DNA of 64,000 nucleotides from assembly GCF_900167405.1 (NCBI RefSeq), contig NZ_FUWO01000010.1:1-64000 (forward strand), given 5' to 3'. The stretch's first letter is position 1. Each line of letters starts with the position of its first letter. The notes beneath the pieces were generated by a model. The model saw nothing but the letters and a program-made list of their open reading frames with translations. It searched no databases and was not told where the DNA came from. This stretch comes from Globicatella sulfidifaciens DSM 15739 (lineage in GTDB: Bacteria > Bacillota > Bacilli > Lactobacillales > Aerococcaceae). Position numbers and translations under genes: made by a program. Below are positions 19,317 to 27,873 of the stretch, piece after piece.

Positions 19317-19395
19317 TTTCCTAAAAATTATCAAAAAAAATACGACTTTTATAAAACAAAGTCGCTAAACATTGATAAAATAAGGTTTATATTCA

Positions 19396-19440
19396 AATAA
19401 AAAAGTGGGGGATTTTCCCATAATAGTGGTAGAATCCCCC
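19396..19440 (-). terminator. terminator between DUF3397 and mraZ
   Basis: GGGGGATT (19407-19414) pairs with AATCCCCC (19433-19440), with CTTTTTTATTT following on the minus strand. Confidence 0.7.
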
Positions 19441-19456
19441 ATGAAACGTCTATAAA

Positions 19457-19482
19457 TAAAAAAAGGTGGGTGATTATCCCAC
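19457..19482 (-). terminator. terminator overlapping the DUF3397 stop codon
   Basis: GTGGG (19466-19470) pairs with CCCAC (19478-19482), and seven T residues follow on the minus strand. The stop codon at 19474-19476 is in the loop. This is a second terminator in series with 19396-19440. Confidence 0.55.
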
Positions 19483-19851
19483 AAAATAAGTAAAAAATCT
19501 TAAAATCACTAAGCCAAGAAAAAAAGCCGATAAATGTTGAAATAATAATTTACTTGCCATTAAATAATAATTTTTAAAGGTAAAGTGATCGATGCGACGC
19601 ACATAATCATATAATTGCAAACCTAAAATAAAACATGAAAAAAATAAAATAAACGGCACTAAATTATAATCAAAAATTAGCCACCCTAATAAATAAATGG
19701 AGGTTACCCATAATGGTATTAAAATGATAGCCATCGTCAGTGGCCACTCTTTAAAAAATTTCAGATACGCTTTGAAATACTTTTGAATTAAATAAACCAT
19801 TAAAATAGGCGTAATATAAATCATTAGTTCACTTAATGAAAATGGGTACAT
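19474..19851 (-). CDS. DUF3397 family membrane protein
   Basis: The 125-residue protein has four predicted transmembrane helices (about 8-24, 38-58, 64-82 and 100-123) with a short basic loop (RRIDHF) in the third interval. DUF3397 genes sit just upstream of mraZ in many Lactobacillales, and position and topology support the call. Function is unknown; proximity suggests envelope or division work. It has its own terminators, so transcription is probably separate from mraZ. Confidence 0.75.
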   Translation of the reverse strand: MYPFSLSELMIYITPILMVYLIQKYFKAYLKFFKEWPLTMAIILIPLWVTSIYLLGWLIFDYNLVPFILFFSCFILGLQLYDYVRRIDHFTFKNYYLMASKLLFQHLSAFFLGLVILRFFTYFVG

Positions 19852-19864
19852 TCTATCACCTTCT

Positions 19865-19907
19865 AAAAAAGAGGCAAGGCAAAGTCATCATTTTTTTGCC
19901 AAACCTC
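19865..19907 (-). terminator. terminator of the murA-mreB-EpuA unit
   Basis: GAGG and GGCAAA (19871-19883) pair with TTTGCC and CCTC (19895-19907) across symmetric three-base internal loops, followed on the minus strand by TTTTTT. Confidence 0.75.
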
Positions 19908-19930
19908 CGTATCAAAATAATTGTTCAGTG

Positions 19931-20128
19931 CTATTTTACAAAATTAATAATATGTTGCCAAGTATCACGATTTAATACTTCCCAATAATTACCATCACCT
20001 ATAAGACAATAACCAACAAACAACCCAATCACTACAAACAAAATAAGTAATAATAGGTAAAGGATTGTTTTTAATATTAATTTCAATGCTTTAATGAGCA
20101 TCGATTCTGTAAGATAGGTTTCGCTCAT
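19931..20128 (-). CDS. EpuA-like small membrane protein (annotated as RNA polymerase beta-like in relatives)
   Basis: The 65-residue protein has a cytoplasmic N-terminus, one strong transmembrane helix (about 22-42) and the conserved GYCLIGDGNYWEVLNRDTWQHI end. That pattern matches the EpuA family, which is often labelled as an RNA polymerase beta subunit without direct evidence. The family lies beside murA/mreB genes in Lactobacillales, as here. The start at 20128 is preceded by AAAGGATG; a longer frame would begin with TTG inside mreB. Confidence 0.7.
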   Translation of the reverse strand: MSETYLTESMLIKALKLILKTILYLLLLILFVVIGLFVGYCLIGDGNYWEVLNRDTWQHIINFVK

Positions 20129-20144
20129 AAGAATCATCCTTTTA

Positions 20145-21209
20145 TTATCCAATTAATCGTCTCTTAAGTCGTAAGAACCAACGTTTTAGTTTGTGTTTTT
20201 CGGAAACATTTTTTCGTTCTAATTTTCCACTTAAGATTAATTCTAACATGAGGCCAGTGCCAATCGCAACACAACTCATTGGTTGTTCTGCTCTTAAAGC
20301 GCTAACTCCTAACTCCTCGGTTAAATATGTATCCAAATGATAAGTCATCGCGCCACCACCGGTTAAAATAATCCCTTTTTCAATGATATCAGCTACCATT
20401 TCCGGTTCGGTGTCTTCCAAAATACGTCTCGCTGTACGTGCGATTATTTGTAATTGTGGCCGGATTGCTTCGTAAATATGATTAGAAGTGACATTTAATG
20501 ATCGTGGTAATCCCGATACTAAATCGCGACCTTTTAAATCATATGTTGCTAATTCCCCTTCTTCAACAGGTAAAGCACTCGCCAACATTTTTTTTACTTC
20601 TTCAGCGGAGCGTTCACCAATTAATAAATTATGATGCTCTTTAAAATATTGAACGATTGCTAAATCAAAATCATCCCCTGCGACCTTTAAGGATTCACTA
20701 TTAACAATTTCCCCTGATGAAATCACTGCGATGTCTGTGGTCCCGCCACCGATATCCATAATCATGTTAGCAGAAACATCCGTTAAATCAATCCCTGCTC
20801 CGACAGCAGCAATTTTCGATTCTTCCTCAATAAAAATTCGACCACCAATTGCTCTTTCTGTTGCTTCAACTAGTGACAATTGTTCAATTTCACTTATATT
20901 AGAAGGGCAACAGATTAACACATTGGGTTTAGAAAACCAGCGTCGTGCATGAATTTTTTCTAAAAATAAAACTAACATTGCTTCAGCTAAATCAAAATCA
21001 GCAATCACACCACCTTTTAAAGGATGTATGATTTCAATTGATTCTGGCGTTCGCCCTATCATTTCATAGGCACGTTTACCAACCTCAATAATTTCATGTG
21101 ACCGGCTATCCATCGCCACTACTGAAGGTTCATTGACCACAATTCCGCGCCCTTTAAAATGAATTAACACATTTGCAGTACCGAAATCAATTCCTATATC
21201 TCTGCTCAT
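20145..21209 (-). CDS. mreB: rod-shape actin homologue MreB/Mbl
   Basis: The 354-residue actin-like ATPase organises lateral wall synthesis on the inner membrane face. The motifs DIGIDFGTANVLI (phosphate 1), IMDIGGGTTDIAVI (phosphate 2, near residue 157) and IILTGGGAMTYHL (adenosine, near 288) are intact. The C-terminus carries an extra, very basic tail of about 20 residues (EKHKLKRWFLRLKRRL) that could be an amphipathic membrane anchor. MreB and Mbl cannot be separated by eye. It lies 22 bases after murA. Confidence 0.92.
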   Translation of the reverse strand: MSRDIGIDFGTANVLIHFKGRGIVVNEPSVVAMDSRSHEIIEVGKRAYEMIGRTPESIEIIHPLKGGVIADFDLAEAMLVLFLEKIHARRWFSKPNVLICCPSNISEIEQLSLVEATERAIGGRIFIEEESKIAAVGAGIDLTDVSANMIMDIGGGTTDIAVISSGEIVNSESLKVAGDDFDLAIVQYFKEHHNLLIGERSAEEVKKMLASALPVEEGELATYDLKGRDLVSGLPRSLNVTSNHIYEAIRPQLQIIARTARRILEDTEPEMVADIIEKGIILTGGGAMTYHLDTYLTEELGVSALRAEQPMSCVAIGTGLMLELILSGKLERKNVSEKHKLKRWFLRLKRRLIG

Positions 21210-21231
21210 ATGTTCACCTCATTTTGCCTTC

Positions 21232-22539
21232 TTAAACAGTTACAGGCTTCGTATTGGTTTGATTCAATGAATGAATATCAACACGTTCTATATTCGCCCC
21301 TAAAGCAATTAGTTTTTCATGGAATTTATAATATCCACGATCTAAATATTGTAATTCGGAAACACGGGTTAATCCTTTCGCGGTTAAACCTGCAATAATT
21401 AAAGCGGCAGCTGCTCGCAAATCAGTTGCTTTAACGCTAGCCCCTGTTAATTCAGATGGTCCGTACATTACAACAGTTTGTCGATCAACTTTAAATTCTG
21501 CACCCATACGACGTAATTCTTCAAAATGCATAAAACGATTCTCAAATACTGTTTCAGTTAAAACTGAACTACCTTCTGCTAATAATTGTGCGATAGTCAT
21601 TTGAGCTTGCATATCTGTTGGAAAACCAGGGTGTGGTAAAGTTTTTACATCAACCGGTTTTAATTTCTCAGGACCTTGAACACGAATACCGTCTTGATAG
21701 TCTTCAATAACAACGCCCATTTCTCTTAATTTACTAATTAATGGACGATTGTGCTCAGCGATTGCTCCTTCAATATAGACATTACCTTTCGTAACAGCTG
21801 CCGCTACCATAAAGGTTCCCGCTTCAATTCGATCTGGTACCACGGAATGTTCTGTTCCATGTAATGTTTGCACACCTTCAATACGAATTGTCTCTGTACC
21901 AGCTCCGACGACGTGGGCACCCATTTTATTTAAAAAATTCGCTAAATCAACAATCTCTGGTTCACGGGCCACGTTTTCAATGATAGTAGTCCCTTCGGCA
22001 TAAACAGCTGCCATCATAATGTTTTCAGTCGCTCCGACACTTGGAAAATCTAAATATATACGCGCTCCAACTAATTTATCCGCTGTTGCTTCAACATATC
22101 CGGCAGCACGCGTAATCTTCGCGCCTAAAGCTTCAAATCCTTTTAAATGTAAATCAATCGGTCTTGACCCAATTGCACAACCACCTGGCATTGCAACACG
22201 AGCATGACCAAATCGTGCTAATAATGGTCCCATTACAACAATAGAAGCGCGCATTTTACTAACAAAATCATAGTCAGCCGTTGTTAGGATATCACCTGTT
22301 GCATCTAAAACCATTGTATTGTTCTCTGTATCAAATTTATTTTTTACATTAATATTGTTCAATAATTCATTAATTGTATAGACATCTGATAGAACTGGAA
22401 CATTTGACAAGTATGTCTTACCCTCTTCAACCAAAATAGAAGCAGCTAAAATGGGTAATACGGCATTTTTCGCTCCTTCAACCTTAACAGATCCCTCTAA
22501 GCGATTACCGCCTTGTACTAAAATTTCTTCCATATTCAA
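21232..22539 (-). CDS. murA: UDP-N-acetylglucosamine 1-carboxyvinyltransferase MurA
   Basis: The 435-residue cytoplasmic enzyme transfers enolpyruvate from PEP to UDP-GlcNAc, the first committed step of peptidoglycan synthesis. [10 protein letters not shown] (residues 24-33) and the active-site loop [14 protein letters not shown] (catalytic Cys near 121) are present, so the fosfomycin target residue is retained. [11 protein letters not shown] (near 233) is also typical. The first codon may be TTG two codons before the first ATG, judging by the AAGGGG spacing. It leads directly into mreB. Confidence 0.97.
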   Translation of the reverse strand: MNMEEILVQGGNRLEGSVKVEGAKNAVLPILAASILVEEGKTYLSNVPVLSDVYTINELLNNINVKNKFDTENNTMVLDATGDILTTADYDFVSKMRASIVVMGPLLARFGHARVAMPGGCAIGSRPIDLHLKGFEALGAKITRAAGYVEATADKLVGARIYLDFPSVGATENIMMAAVYAEGTTIIENVAREPEIVDLANFLNKMGAHVVGAGTETIRIEGVQTLHGTEHSVVPDRIEAGTFMVAAAVTKGNVYIEGAIAEHNRPLISKLREMGVVIEDYQDGIRVQGPEKLKPVDVKTLPHPGFPTDMQAQMTIAQLLAEGSSVLTETVFENRFMHFEELRRMGAEFKVDRQTVVMYGPSELTGASVKATDLRAAAALIIAGLTAKGLTRVSELQYLDRGYYKFHEKLIALGANIERVDIHSLNQTNTKPVTV

Positions 22540-22595
22540 TTTATTCCCCTTTTGTTTTACCTTATCGTTTTGGAGCGAACGATAAGTCGATTTAA

Positions 22596-22826
22596 TTATA
22601 GGAATATGCTGTATAAAATACTACGCAATAATTCCATGATCGTAATAACAAACGAGCCAGTAAGATGTCCCAGTGCGATGCTTGCTAAAACACAAACATA
22701 CTGAGCATAAACATAATTTCTTTTGGAAAATAATTTACGCCAATCGATTTTTTCTAAAATCATATAAGACATCATGACGAATAAAAATCTTACAAGCAGT
22801 ACTGCCATACCATTAGCTGTTGTCAT
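22596..22826 (-). CDS. DUF1146 family membrane protein (YwzB-like)
   Basis: The 76-residue protein has two predicted transmembrane helices (about 6-22 and 44-72) around the basic segment [10 protein letters not shown]. Size, topology and location just upstream of murA match DUF1146, which in Bacillus and many Lactobacillales lies between the atp operon and murA. Function unknown. The start at 22826 follows GAGGGGTG; the longer frame adds 20 codons with no support. Here it is about 30 kb from the atp operon. Confidence 0.75.
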   Translation of the reverse strand: MTTANGMAVLLVRFLFVMMSYMILEKIDWRKLFSKRNYVYAQYVCVLASIALGHLTGSFVITIMELLRSILYSIFL

Positions 22827-22996
22827 TTTATTCTCACCCCTCGTTTCTTTTCTATCATAGCATAAAATAAATTTAAATACACCCAAAAGTTATTTTGTAA
22901 TCAAAATTTTTAAAAGTAATCTTGTTGTAAATTAGTCAATCTCCTTGTTTCATTTGCAATAAAAGCGCGAGAATAAGCTTTTTGACATTAATAAAT

Positions 22997-23046
22997 GGGA
23001 GTGACTAAGAAAATAACAGCTAATTTTTGCTTACTCTACCCAGTCC
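22997..23046. repeat. imperfect inverted repeat, possibly a diverged intergenic element
   Basis: GGGAGTGACTAAGAAAATAA pairs imperfectly with TAATTTTTGCTTACTC and a closing CCC. It resembles the hairpin-forming elements at 27799 and 49224 in size and GGG/CCC ends, but not clearly in sequence. Confidence 0.4.
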
Positions 23047-23103
23047 CTCTATACTTTTTGTTAGACAGCAAGTAGAATCAGCATTCATTTGCTAACATTC
23101 AAC

Positions 23104-23202
23104 CTACTTCCAATAACTAAATAAGTCATTGGTAAAAATTTTGTTTCTCCATTCTACTTCCAATATCTACAAAGTCATTAGCAAAAATTTTGTTTCTCCA
23201 TT
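23104..23202. repeat. two tandem copies of a ~50-base unit
   Basis: CTACTTCCAATA...GTCATT...AAAAATTTTGTTTCTCCATT occurs at 23104-23153 and again at 23154-23202 with about six differences. Two copies are too few and too unequal for a CRISPR array. Confidence 0.8.
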
Positions 23203-23252
23203 ACTGGATGAATGGTTAATCTTTCATAGCTCGCACATATTAATAAAGAACC

Positions 23253-23281
23253 AAAAAACTGGTCTCCCCCGGGACACCAGT
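23253..23281 (-). terminator. terminator of typA
   Basis: ACTGGT.TCC (from 23258) pairs with GGA.ACCAGT (to 23281), and TTTTTT follows on the minus strand. Confidence 0.8.
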
Positions 23282-23311
23282 TATGATAAGCTTTATTTGT
23301 CTTACAAAAAA

Positions 23312-25144
23312 CTATTTACTTTCTTTTTTATTGGCTTTCTCACGTAAAGATTTATCTAAAATTTGTTTTCTTAGACGAATACTTTGTGGAGTTACTTCAC
23401 AATATTCATCATCATCCATAAATTGAATGGATTCTTCTAAAGTCAAGATTCGTGGTCGTTTGATGACTGCTGTTTGATCTTTAGTAGCAGAACGAACGTT
23501 AGTTAAGTTTTTCGCGCGAGTAATATTGACTGTTAAGTCATTTTCACGATTATGTTCCCCTACTATCATACCGCCATAAACTTCCGTACCAGGTTCTACG
23601 AAAATCGTACCACGATCTTCTAAAGCCATAATACTATAAGTCGTTGCTGTACCATTTTCAATCGAAACCAAAGTACCATTACGACGACGACCAATACTAC
23701 CTTCAATTACTGGTAAATAATCATCGAAAGTATGGTTAATAATGCCGTAACCACGCGTAATAGACATGAACTCTGTAGAAAAGCCAATTAAGCCACGCGC
23801 TGGTACTAAGAACACTAAACGTACTTGCCCATTACCTGTATGAATCATATCGGCCATTTCAGCTTTACGAGAACCTAATGCTTCGATAATCGAACCCATA
23901 TATTCTTCAGGTGTATCAATTTGTACGCGCTCAAAAGGCTCACACATTTTACCGTCAATTTCACGTAAAATAACTTTTGGTCTTGAAACTTGGAACTCAT
24001 ATCCCTGACGACGCATTGTTTCAATTAAGATGGATAAATGTAACTCGCCACGTCCCATCACTCTAAATGCATCTGGTGAATCAGTAGGTTCTACTTTTAA
24101 TGAAACGTCTGTATGTAATTCTTGCATTAAACGATCTTGTAAATTACGCGCTGTTACATATTTACCTTCACGTCCAGCAAATGGTGAATTATTAGTTAAG
24201 AACGTCATTTCTAGTGTCGGTTCATCGATATGTAACAATGGTAGAGCTTCAGGCTTTTGTGCGTCAGCAACTGTTTCACCAACGAAAATATCTTCCATAC
24301 CAGAAAGTGCAATTAAATCTCCGGCTTTGGCTTCATTAATTTCCACACGATCTAAACCAAAGAAACCTAAAATCTTGGTAACTCGGAAATTTTTCTTAGT
24401 ACCATCTGCTTTCATTAAAGCGACATTATCCCCAACTTTAATCTTACCGCGGAAAACACGCCCAATCCCAATACGACCTACAAAGGCATTATAATCTAAT
24501 AAGGAAACTTGGAATTGTAAAGGCTCATCACTATTATCAATGGGTGCTGGTACATGTTCTATAACAGCATCAAAAATAGCATCCATTGATGGTTGTTGGT
24601 CTTCTAGTTGATCAGAAGTAGAAGAAGTACCGTTAATAGCTGAAGCATAAACTACTGGGAATTCTAATTGGTCATCATCCGCACCGAGTTCAATAAATAA
24701 TTCTAACACTTCATCGACCACTTCTGCCGGTCTTGCTGATGGTTTATCAATTTTATTAACAACCACTACTGGCGTTAACCCAACTTCTAACGCTTTTTTC
24801 AATACAAAACGTGTTTGTGGCATAGTGCCTTCATAAGCATCCACAACTAATACTACTCCATCAACCATTTTTAGAATACGCTCTACTTCACCACCAAAAT
24901 CGGCGTGCCCAGGTGTGTCTAAAATATTAATACGAGTACCTTTGTAGTTAACAGCTGTATTTTTAGCTAAGATGGTAATGCCACGTTCTTTTTCGATATC
25001 TCCCGAGTCCATTGCACGTTCTTCTAATTGTAAACGAGCGTCAAGAGTATCTGAGTTTTTTAGTAATTGGTCAACCAAAGTCGTTTTACCGTGGTCAACG
25101 TGAGCAATTATTGCAATATTTCTTATATCATTACGCGTATTCAT
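23312..25144 (-). CDS. typA: translational GTPase TypA/BipA
   Basis: The 610-residue ribosome-associated GTPase acts in ribosome assembly and stress adaptation. The G1 motif [10 protein letters not shown] (residues 14-23), G2 RGITI, G3 DTPGHADF and G4 NKID are intact, followed by EF-G-like domains and the TypA-specific C-terminus. Its start overlaps the end of suhB by 14 bases, with an AGGGGA ribosome binding site inside suhB, so the two are probably translationally coupled. Confidence 0.97.
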   Translation of the reverse strand: MNTRNDIRNIAIIAHVDHGKTTLVDQLLKNSDTLDARLQLEERAMDSGDIEKERGITILAKNTAVNYKGTRINILDTPGHADFGGEVERILKMVDGVVLVVDAYEGTMPQTRFVLKKALEVGLTPVVVVNKIDKPSARPAEVVDEVLELFIELGADDDQLEFPVVYASAINGTSSTSDQLEDQQPSMDAIFDAVIEHVPAPIDNSDEPLQFQVSLLDYNAFVGRIGIGRVFRGKIKVGDNVALMKADGTKKNFRVTKILGFFGLDRVEINEAKAGDLIALSGMEDIFVGETVADAQKPEALPLLHIDEPTLEMTFLTNNSPFAGREGKYVTARNLQDRLMQELHTDVSLKVEPTDSPDAFRVMGRGELHLSILIETMRRQGYEFQVSRPKVILREIDGKMCEPFERVQIDTPEEYMGSIIEALGSRKAEMADMIHTGNGQVRLVFLVPARGLIGFSTEFMSITRGYGIINHTFDDYLPVIEGSIGRRRNGTLVSIENGTATTYSIMALEDRGTIFVEPGTEVYGGMIVGEHNRENDLTVNITRAKNLTNVRSATKDQTAVIKRPRILTLEESIQFMDDDEYCEVTPQSIRLRKQILDKSLREKANKKESK

Positions 25145-25934
25145 TAATTTCCCCTATTTCTGTTGGATTGTTTAAAATTTTGACTGCTTCTTTATAGACA
25201 CTTGGATGTGCAAAGAGGACCGGTGATTTTTCTAAAATAGATAATGGTGAGCCATCTGCTTGGGTACAAATAATGCCACCCGCTTCACAAATCGCATATC
25301 CTGCAGCAAAATCCCAAGGATGTAAGCCAAAAGATAAGTAAAGTGAGGCTTCACCTCTTAAAACTTGAATCACCTCTAACGCTGCAGAACCATGTGCTCT
25401 GGCTCCTAATACCGTTGCTAATAAACTTTGACAATTATTTTGATTGCGACTAAACATCCCGACATTTCCCATAATGAGACTATCGTTTAATGGACCTACT
25501 GGTAATGGTTTCAATGGTTTGTTATTTAGATACATCCCTTCACCAACGATACCATAATATAAATCATGTTGCATCACATCATAAATATAGCCCGCTACTG
25601 GCTTACCATTATAAAATAAACCAATCATAATACCAAAATTATTTTTTTGTTTCACAAAGTTTAAAGTACCATCAATCGGATCAATAACCCAAATCATCCC
25701 ATTGGTATCATTTACCGGACCACTGATTCCTTCTTCGCCAATAATGCGGTGTTCTGGATAAAACTGACGAATTTTTTCAGTAAAGAATTTTTCGGTTGCT
25801 TTATCCATTTCAGTAACTAAGTCACTGGCATCCTTTTTTTCATCGACTTGTAATTTTCTACTATGAGATTCTCTCAAAGCTTCTGCCGCTTCTTCCATCC
25901 AAACTAAAATATGATGATGTAATTGGTAATCCAT
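25131..25934 (-). CDS. suhB: inositol monophosphatase family protein (SuhB/YktC-like)
   Basis: The 267-residue protein belongs to the Mg-dependent inositol monophosphatase fold. The metal-ligand motifs GEEG (near residue 67), WVIDPIDGTLNFV (near 83) and HPWDFAAGYAICEAGG (near 206) are present. The natural substrate may be another sugar or nucleotide phosphate. The start at 25934 gives a 6-base spacing from AGGAGG; the ATG two codons earlier abuts that motif. The order yktA-suhB-typA matches Bacillus. Confidence 0.9.
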   Translation of the reverse strand: MDYQLHHHILVWMEEAAEALRESHSRKLQVDEKKDASDLVTEMDKATEKFFTEKIRQFYPEHRIIGEEGISGPVNDTNGMIWVIDPIDGTLNFVKQKNNFGIMIGLFYNGKPVAGYIYDVMQHDLYYGIVGEGMYLNNKPLKPLPVGPLNDSLIMGNVGMFSRNQNNCQSLLATVLGARAHGSAALEVIQVLRGEASLYLSFGLHPWDFAAGYAICEAGGIICTQADGSPLSILEKSPVLFAHPSVYKEAVKILNNPTEIGEINEYA

Positions 25935-25944
25935 ATTCATCCTC

Positions 25945-26232
25945 CTAATTAATCCTCATCTTTTTGTTTTTGGTTTCCGTTTTATTCAGCTCTTTCATTA
26001 ATTTCACAGCTTGATAAATGGAATAACCACTTTCACTTTGAAACACTTTATCTAATTGTTTTTCACCACTTATACTGGTCACTACTTCTTTAAATTTTTG
26101 ATATTTAATCGAGAATTCTTTAACATCCATCGAAGACTCATAAACTTGCTCAACAGCTGCTAAAAATTCCACAACTTTAACTGTCTCATCTGTTGACCAA
26201 TCTGAATCGATAGGATAAGCATAATTTTGCAT
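25945..26232 (-). CDS. yktA: UPF0223 family protein (YktA-like)
   Basis: The 95-residue soluble protein begins with an N-terminal YAYPIDSDWSTDETVKVV pattern and has a central KFKEVV..EKQLDKVFQ..SGYSIYQAVK segment, both characteristic of UPF0223. It is all-helical in appearance, with no known activity. It precedes suhB by 10 bases and probably starts the yktA-suhB-typA operon; AGGAGG lies before its ATG. Confidence 0.85.
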   Translation of the reverse strand: MQNYAYPIDSDWSTDETVKVVEFLAAVEQVYESSMDVKEFSIKYQKFKEVVTSISGEKQLDKVFQSESGYSIYQAVKLMKELNKTETKNKKMRIN

Positions 26233-26330
26233 TAGCCCGCCTCCTGTCCATGTACTACTATACAGTATTTTGCAATAAAAATAAAAACATTTTTTCTGAT
26301 GAAAGCGGTCTATAACAAATAATTTTAGTT

Positions 26331-26948
26331 TTAATAAAATGACATTGCTTCCATATAAAACGGCATCAGTTCGTCAAGAGTCTCAATGAAACTTTCCGTT
26401 AATAATTTACTATCACTTAATATCTTTAAATCTTTTGGATAGATTCTTCCTATCATTAATTCAGCTTTTTTTACTTTTTCCAAACGTTCAAGTAAGTTCG
26501 CCCAATCAATATCTGGCCCCTCTTGAAACCCAAACTGGGTATGATCTGGAATGACTGCGAAATCTTGTGGCAACTCTTTAAATGCAGACAATTTTTGTTG
26601 CCATAATTGAGCAATTTCTTTTTCATAGAGTGGATTATCTATTAACGCCAAAGTGAAAAATACATAATGTTCATTAATACCAATTTGAAAATGAGGATAC
26701 TTCTTATATCCACGTTTATCGCCACCAATCGCTACCCATGTTGATTCCGGAGGATAAGCTGTTCTCCGTAAATGTTTCGCAATATGCACAAACACCTCCG
26801 TTGATGGTGGTGATTGTTCTTGAAGATGTTCTGCTAAAATATCACCAAAATATTGAAAAGTTGGTTGAATGCGTGCTTGAATGGCCGCCATTCTTTCTGC
26901 TAGTTCAGGTTCATTAAAAACAGCAAAAGCTGTGTGATCAAAATTCAT
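26331..26948 (-). CDS. yktB: UPF0637/DUF1054 family protein (YktB-like)
   Basis: The 205-residue protein begins MNFDHTAFAVFNEP and contains the family pattern RRTAYPPESTWVAIGGDKRGYKKYPHFQIGI (near residue 71) and VFFTLALIDNPLYE. Function is unknown. The start at 26948 follows GAGGAG, and a promoter at 26974-27002 excludes the longer frame, which would begin upstream of the -10 element. It is next to yktA, as in Bacillus. Confidence 0.88.
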   Translation of the reverse strand: MNFDHTAFAVFNEPELAERMAAIQARIQPTFQYFGDILAEHLQEQSPPSTEVFVHIAKHLRRTAYPPESTWVAIGGDKRGYKKYPHFQIGINEHYVFFTLALIDNPLYEKEIAQLWQQKLSAFKELPQDFAVIPDHTQFGFQEGPDIDWANLLERLEKVKKAELMIGRIYPKDLKILSDSKLLTESFIETLDELMPFYMEAMSFY

Positions 26949-26973
26949 AAGTCTCACTCCTCGTCTAACCTCT

Positions 26974-27002
26974 ATTATCTCAATATGGAAGAGTGTTTGC
27001 AA
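26974..27002 (-). promoter_or_regulatory. promoter of yktB
   Basis: On the minus strand TTGCAA and GATAAT are 17 bases apart, about 25 bases before the start codon. Confidence 0.65.
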
Positions 27003-27337
27003 TGAAGAAGTACTTATCTCCAAGCGATTTCCCCTACCATTTAAAGTAAAAGTCTACCTGGCATTCTCAATGATGTAAAACTAATATATTATTATTTGCT
27101 TGCATTGGGATACGCAAAAAAATAAAAGTAATCTGAAAGTTAACAATCGTTATTGTCCTTACTAAAGTTCACAAATTTGATTAGCTTTAAGTAAGCCAAG
27201 AAGATGCCGTTGAGTAATGCGGGGTTTCAATAAATTGTTTGATGATAGACAAACGAAAACAGCCTTCTCTTTCATATTGTTAAGAGTAAGGCCTATACAT
27301 AATAAAACAATTACAAGAAAAAATACAACTTTATATT
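27003..27337. other. gene-free stretch left of the small membrane peptide
   Basis: AT-rich sequence with no plausible open frame. The only structure seen is the hairpin at 27262-27292. Confidence 0.5.
27262..27292 (-). terminator. possible terminator after the small membrane-peptide gene
   Basis: GCCTTCTCTT (27262-27271) pairs with AAGAGTAAGGC (27282-27292) with one bulge. TGTTTTCGTTTG follows on the minus strand, about 45 bases past the stop. Confidence 0.4.
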
Positions 27338-27478
27338 TTACTTTTCAAATAAAATCGATAATAGTTTTAAAGCTAATAGTAACAATCCTTTAATCGTCAA
27401 CGAAGTGTATGTAACAACCGATAATACTATGGGATGACAAAGTAAGATCAAAATCATGAAAAAAATTAAAAATTCCAT
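27338..27478 (-). CDS. 46-residue hydrophobic peptide, unrecognised
   Basis: A short frame with ATG at 27478 and TAA at 27338-27340, too short for standard gene lists. GAGGAG sits about 7 bases before the ATG, and a TTGTTT-N16-TATAAT promoter lies 40-70 bases upstream. The product starts MEFLIFFMILILLCHP and is almost wholly hydrophobic, with a second Leu-rich helix and a C-terminal FEK. This fits a small membrane protein, or possibly a type I toxin-like peptide, but no family was recognised and no antisense RNA was demonstrated. Confidence 0.5.
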   Translation of the reverse strand: MEFLIFFMILILLCHPIVLSVVTYTSLTIKGLLLLALKLLSILFEK

Positions 27479-27518
27479 TTTGGTCTCCTCAAAGCGTATA
27501 TATAATGCATTTTATTCT

Positions 27519-27546
27519 ATTATATCGCAATAGCAATGACAAACAA
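27519..27546 (-). promoter_or_regulatory. promoter of the small membrane-peptide gene
   Basis: On the minus strand TTGTTT and TATAAT are separated by 16 bases. Confidence 0.55.
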
Positions 27547-27580
27547 TGCGTTCATGTGGAACAGTGTGAAATTTTAGAAT

Positions 27581-27605
27581 CAAAAAGACCACCAAAGGGT
27601 GGTCT
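27581..27605 (-). terminator. terminator downstream of oppC
   Basis: A perfect 8-bp stem, AGACCACC/GGTGGTCT (27586-27605), is followed by TTTTT on the minus strand, about 270 bases past oppC and beyond the repeat hairpins. Confidence 0.65.
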
Positions 27606-27673
27606 GATTTCGGCATTAAGCCTTATCTCTGCTAAATTTGTAATAATTTCCTATCAGTAAAAATTATTAGAAC

Positions 27674-27849
27674 TTGAGGCTGGGCCAAAAACTTTTTAAA
27701 TTCTGTTCAGGCATATCAATTTAATTCAAAGCGCAGTGGTTGAGTGGTCTCAAATGGCGTCTAAACGACTTGTTTGAGACCTACTCAACTGTGCGGGGGT
27801 GGGCAGACGAAGCGAAAATTATTTAATTTTCTACTTCTTGCCCACTCCC
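27674..27849. repeat. dispersed intergenic repeat, copy B (fullest copy)
   Basis: Starts GAGGCTGGGC. The first inverted repeat spans 27733-27794: GCAGTGGTTGAGTGGTCTCAAA against TTTGAGACCTACTCAACTGTGC. A second spans 27799-27845: GTGGGCA..GAAG.GAAAATT against AATTTTC..CTTC..TGCCCAC. Parts recur at 7650, 49224 and 53199. Confidence 0.75.
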
Positions 27850-27873
27850 ATTTGTTAATTATTAAGATTATGA

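Larger units (their letters stand above)
22827..23252. other. intergenic stretch between typA and the DUF1146 gene
   Basis: No gene with a credible start was found. The stretch contains a long imperfect inverted repeat (22997-23046) and two direct copies of a ~50-base unit (23104-23202). The typA terminator borders it on the left. A promoter for DUF1146-murA is presumably near 22850-22950 but was not identified. Confidence 0.6.
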
